Source: a bacterium
Lineage (GTDB): Bacteria; RBG-13-66-14
Assembly: GCA_021107695.1 (NCBI GenBank)
Contig: JAIOSI010000185.1
Span: 1 to 6,156, forward strand
Direction: 5' to 3'
DNA: 6,156 nucleotides
Shown: positions 4,339 through 6,156 of the stretch, piece after piece
Layout: every line of letters starts with the position of its first letter
Position numbering within the stretch: position 1 is the stretch's first letter
Made by a program: the position numbers and the translations under genes
Notes under the pieces: generated by a model
Told to the model about the DNA's origin: nothing
The model's database searches: none
The model's input: only the letters and a program-made list of their open reading frames with translations

Positions 4339-6156
4339 TTACTCCACCGTAACGCTCTTTGCCAGGTTGCGAGGGCGGTCAACATCGCAGCCCCGTGCCA
4401 CGGCGACGTGATACGCCAGCAGCTGTAACGGCAGGACGGTGAGCAGCGGGGACAGCTCTTCCATCGTCGGCGGGATGGTGAAGACGTGGTCGGCGAGGGA
4501 GCCAATCTCGCTGTCCCCCTCGGTGGCGATGGCGATAATCCGCCCGCCCCGGGCGCGTACCTCGGCGATGTTACTCATCGTTTTCTTGTAGGTCGGCCCC
4601 TGCGGTACTACGGCGACGATGGGCGTGTCGGCCTCGATCAGGGCGATGGGACCGTGCTTCAGCTCCCCGGCGGGATAGCCGGTGGCGTGGATGTAGGATA
4701 TCTCCTTCAGCTTGAGCGCGCCCTCCAGAGCGGTGGGGTAGTCGAAGCCCCGCCCCATGAAGAAGAAGTCGCGAGCATCGGCAAACTTCTCTGCCAGGGC
4801 TTTAATCTCCTCGTTCTTGGCGAGGATTTTTTCCATCTTCTCCGGGATAATCTCCAGCTCCCGCAGTACGCTCTCCACGGTCTTGTCGTCAATCGCGTAC
4901 TTGAGCCGCCCCCAGGACATGGCAAGCAGAATCAGCGCGGCGACCTCCCCGGTGTACGCCTTGGTGCTGGCAACGCCGATTTCCGGTCCAACGTTGAGGT
5001 GAACCACGGCGTCGGACTCCCGGTCAATGGTGCTGCCCTCGACGTTGACCAGCGAAAGCACCTTAATGAACTTGCTCTTTGCCTCACGGATACCGGCAAG
5101 GGTGTCTGCGGTCTCACCGGACTGGCTGATCGCCATCACGATGGTGTCGCCGCCGAGAACGGGATTGCGATAGCGGAACTCGCTGGAAACATCGACCTCG
5201 GTGTGCAGGCGGGCGTATTTCTCCAGTAGGTACTTGCCAATTAGTCCGGCGTGCCAGCTGGTTCCCGCTGCCTGAATGACCACCCGGCTGATGGCGTTCT
5301 GTTCCTGCTGAGAGAGCGAGAGGTTCTTGTAGGTGATTTGACTGTAGTTGCTGACCCGATTGCGGAAGATCTCTCGGAGCAGTCGTGGCTGCTCGTAGAT
5401 CTCTTTGAGCATGAAGTGATCGTAATCGCCCTTGTCCATTTCTTCCAGCTCGACCTGAATCTCACGCTCGTTGAGCGGAACCGGCTGGGCATCTTTATCA
5501 ATAATCCGCACCGAGTCCTTCTTCAGGATAACCACCTGACCGTCTTCCACATAGACCGCCCGGCGGGTGTGGCGCACCAGGGCATTGGCATCGGAGGCGA
5601 GGAGGTTTTCACCCTCTCCCAGCCCAACCACCAGGGGCGGTCCCTGGCGAATTGCGTAGATGGTCTCCGGGAAGTCCTCGCTGACCACAGCCAGGACGAA
5701 GTTGCCGTCGAGCCGGGCGTAGGTTGCCAGGATAGCCCGCTCCGGCGAGAGACCATCGCCGAGGTAATCGCTGAACAGATGCGCCAGTACCTCGGAGTCG
5801 GTCTCGCTCTTGAAGAGGTGTCCGGCGGCGGTCAGCTCCTCGCGAAGTTGGAAGTAGTTCTCGATGATACCGTTATGGACAATCGCCAGCCGTCCCCGCC
5901 CGTCGGTATGCGGATGAGCGTTGACATCGCTCGGCTCACCGTGGGTCGCCCAGCGGGTATGACCGATGCCGACATTGCCGGAGAGCGGCTGCTTGTTGAG
6001 CAACTCCGCCAGCTGGCGCAACTTGCCCTCCCGCTTGCGCACACCCAGCTCACCTTCATAAATGGTGGCAATCCCAGCTGAGTCGTAACCCCGATACTCC
6101 ATCTTTTCCAGCCCGACCATCAGGACGGACTGAGCGTCTTTATTTCCCACATAACC
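4339..6156 (-). CDS. glmS: Glutamine--fructose-6-phosphate aminotransferase (5' end cut by window edge)
   Basis: GlmS converts fructose-6-phosphate and glutamine to glucosamine-6-phosphate, the first step of the UDP-GlcNAc pathway. The frame is open to the right edge, starting GYVGNKDAQ. Family members open MCGIVGYVG, so about five codons, including the catalytic Cys2, lie off the window. A GTG at 6150 is only the internal V8. With the missing five the protein is 610 residues (E. coli 609). The glutaminase domain shows RGYDSAGI (27-34), TRWATHG (72-78) and HNGI, with N100, G101 and D125 in the glutamine pocket. The two SIS sugar-isomerase domains follow, with SQSGET, GVASTKAYTG and LKEISYIHATGYPAGELKHGP, which keeps the catalytic Lys, Glu and His; the C-terminus RNLAKSVTVE is complete. 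The stop is TAA at 4339. DNA is GC-rich, a chromosomal core gene. A glmS ribozyme, if any, would lie upstream, off the window. Identity is secure. Confidence 0.97.
   Translation of the reverse strand, partial: GYVGNKDAQSVLMVGLEKMEYRGYDSAGIATIYEGELGVRKREGKLRQLAELLNKQPLSGNVGIGHTRWATHGEPSDVNAHPHTDGRGRLAIVHNGIIENYFQLREELTAAGHLFKSETDSEVLAHLFSDYLGDGLSPERAILATYARLDGNFVLAVVSEDFPETIYAIRQGPPLVVGLGEGENLLASDANALVRHTRRAVYVEDGQVVILKKDSVRIIDKDAQPVPLNEREIQVELEEMDKGDYDHFMLKEIYEQPRLLREIFRNRVSNYSQITYKNLSLSQQEQNAISRVVIQAAGTSWHAGLIGKYLLEKYARLHTEVDVSSEFRYRNPVLGGDTIVMAISQSGETADTLAGIREAKSKFIKVLSLVNVEGSTIDRESDAVVHLNVGPEIGVASTKAYTGEVAALILLAMSWGRLKYAIDDKTVESVLRELEIIPEKMEKILAKNEEIKALAEKFADARDFFFMGRGFDYPTALEGALKLKEISYIHATGYPAGELKHGPIALIEADTPIVAVVPQGPTYKKTMSNIAEVRARGGRIIAIATEGDSEIGSLADHVFTIPPTMEELSPLLTVLPLQLLAYHVAVARGCDVDRPRNLAKSVTVE

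Noticed and set aside
4486..5229. A long plus-strand frame of 247 residues opposite glmS
   Set aside because: GlmS is certain in this stretch. The Gly, Asp and Leu-rich translation is typical of an antisense shadow in GC-rich DNA, with no domain motif.
5251..6081. A 276-residue plus-strand frame opposite glmS
   Set aside because: It lies wholly on the antisense of the glutaminase domain and first SIS domain of GlmS and has no recognisable domain.
6148..6150. A GTG taken as the start of glmS
   Set aside because: The frame stays open upstream and reads GY before this valine, as in the family's opening MCGIVGYVG. The true start with the catalytic cysteine is beyond the window edge.

Overview
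The window is bacterial chromosomal DNA from an organism I cannot place by name. The evidence for bacteria is a GlmS of ordinary bacterial size, a bacterial-type D-aminoacyl-tRNA deacylase, Shine-Dalgarno sequences, genes that overlap by a few bases, and palindromic intergenic repeats of the kind common in uncultured bacterial lineages. The housekeeping DNA is GC-rich (about 60% in stretches I counted). Two genes, at the left edge and at 3084-4262, sit in much more AT-rich DNA (roughly 35-40% GC), so the window mixes a GC-rich backbone with two probable accessory genes.

Layout from left to right: (1) on the minus strand, cut by the left edge, a long PIN-domain protein (1-653), a probable Mg-dependent RNase; (2) a divergent intergenic region of about 210 bases; (3) on the plus strand, a membrane zinc metallopeptidase of the YugP type (863-1561); (4) a 157-base gap holding two strong hairpin-forming palindromes; (5) a tight plus-strand operon of two small membrane proteins with zinc-ribbon cysteines (1719-2153 and 2146-2634), overlapping into dtd (2631-3071); (6) convergent to it, 12 bases away, a minus-strand gene (3084-4262) for a secreted protein made of three tandem AgmX/PglI-type (TonB C-terminal-like) domains; (7) a short G-rich spacer with a hairpin and a possible G-quadruplex; (8) minus-strand glmS (4339 to the right edge), lacking only about its first five codons.

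How the genes work together: GlmS makes glucosamine-6-phosphate for peptidoglycan and lipopolysaccharide, and Dtd removes D-amino acids from tRNA. The two zinc-ribbon membrane proteins are co-translated with dtd but have no recognised function. They have mirror-image layouts (ribbon then two membrane helices; two membrane helices then ribbon). The YugP-type protease and the triple-domain secreted protein point to cell-envelope work, but no pathway links them directly.

The most unusual items are the triplicated AgmX/PglI domain with near-constant spacing, the long PIN protein with no visible antitoxin, and the mirror-image zinc-ribbon pair. I found no CRISPR array, transposase, tRNA or rRNA.
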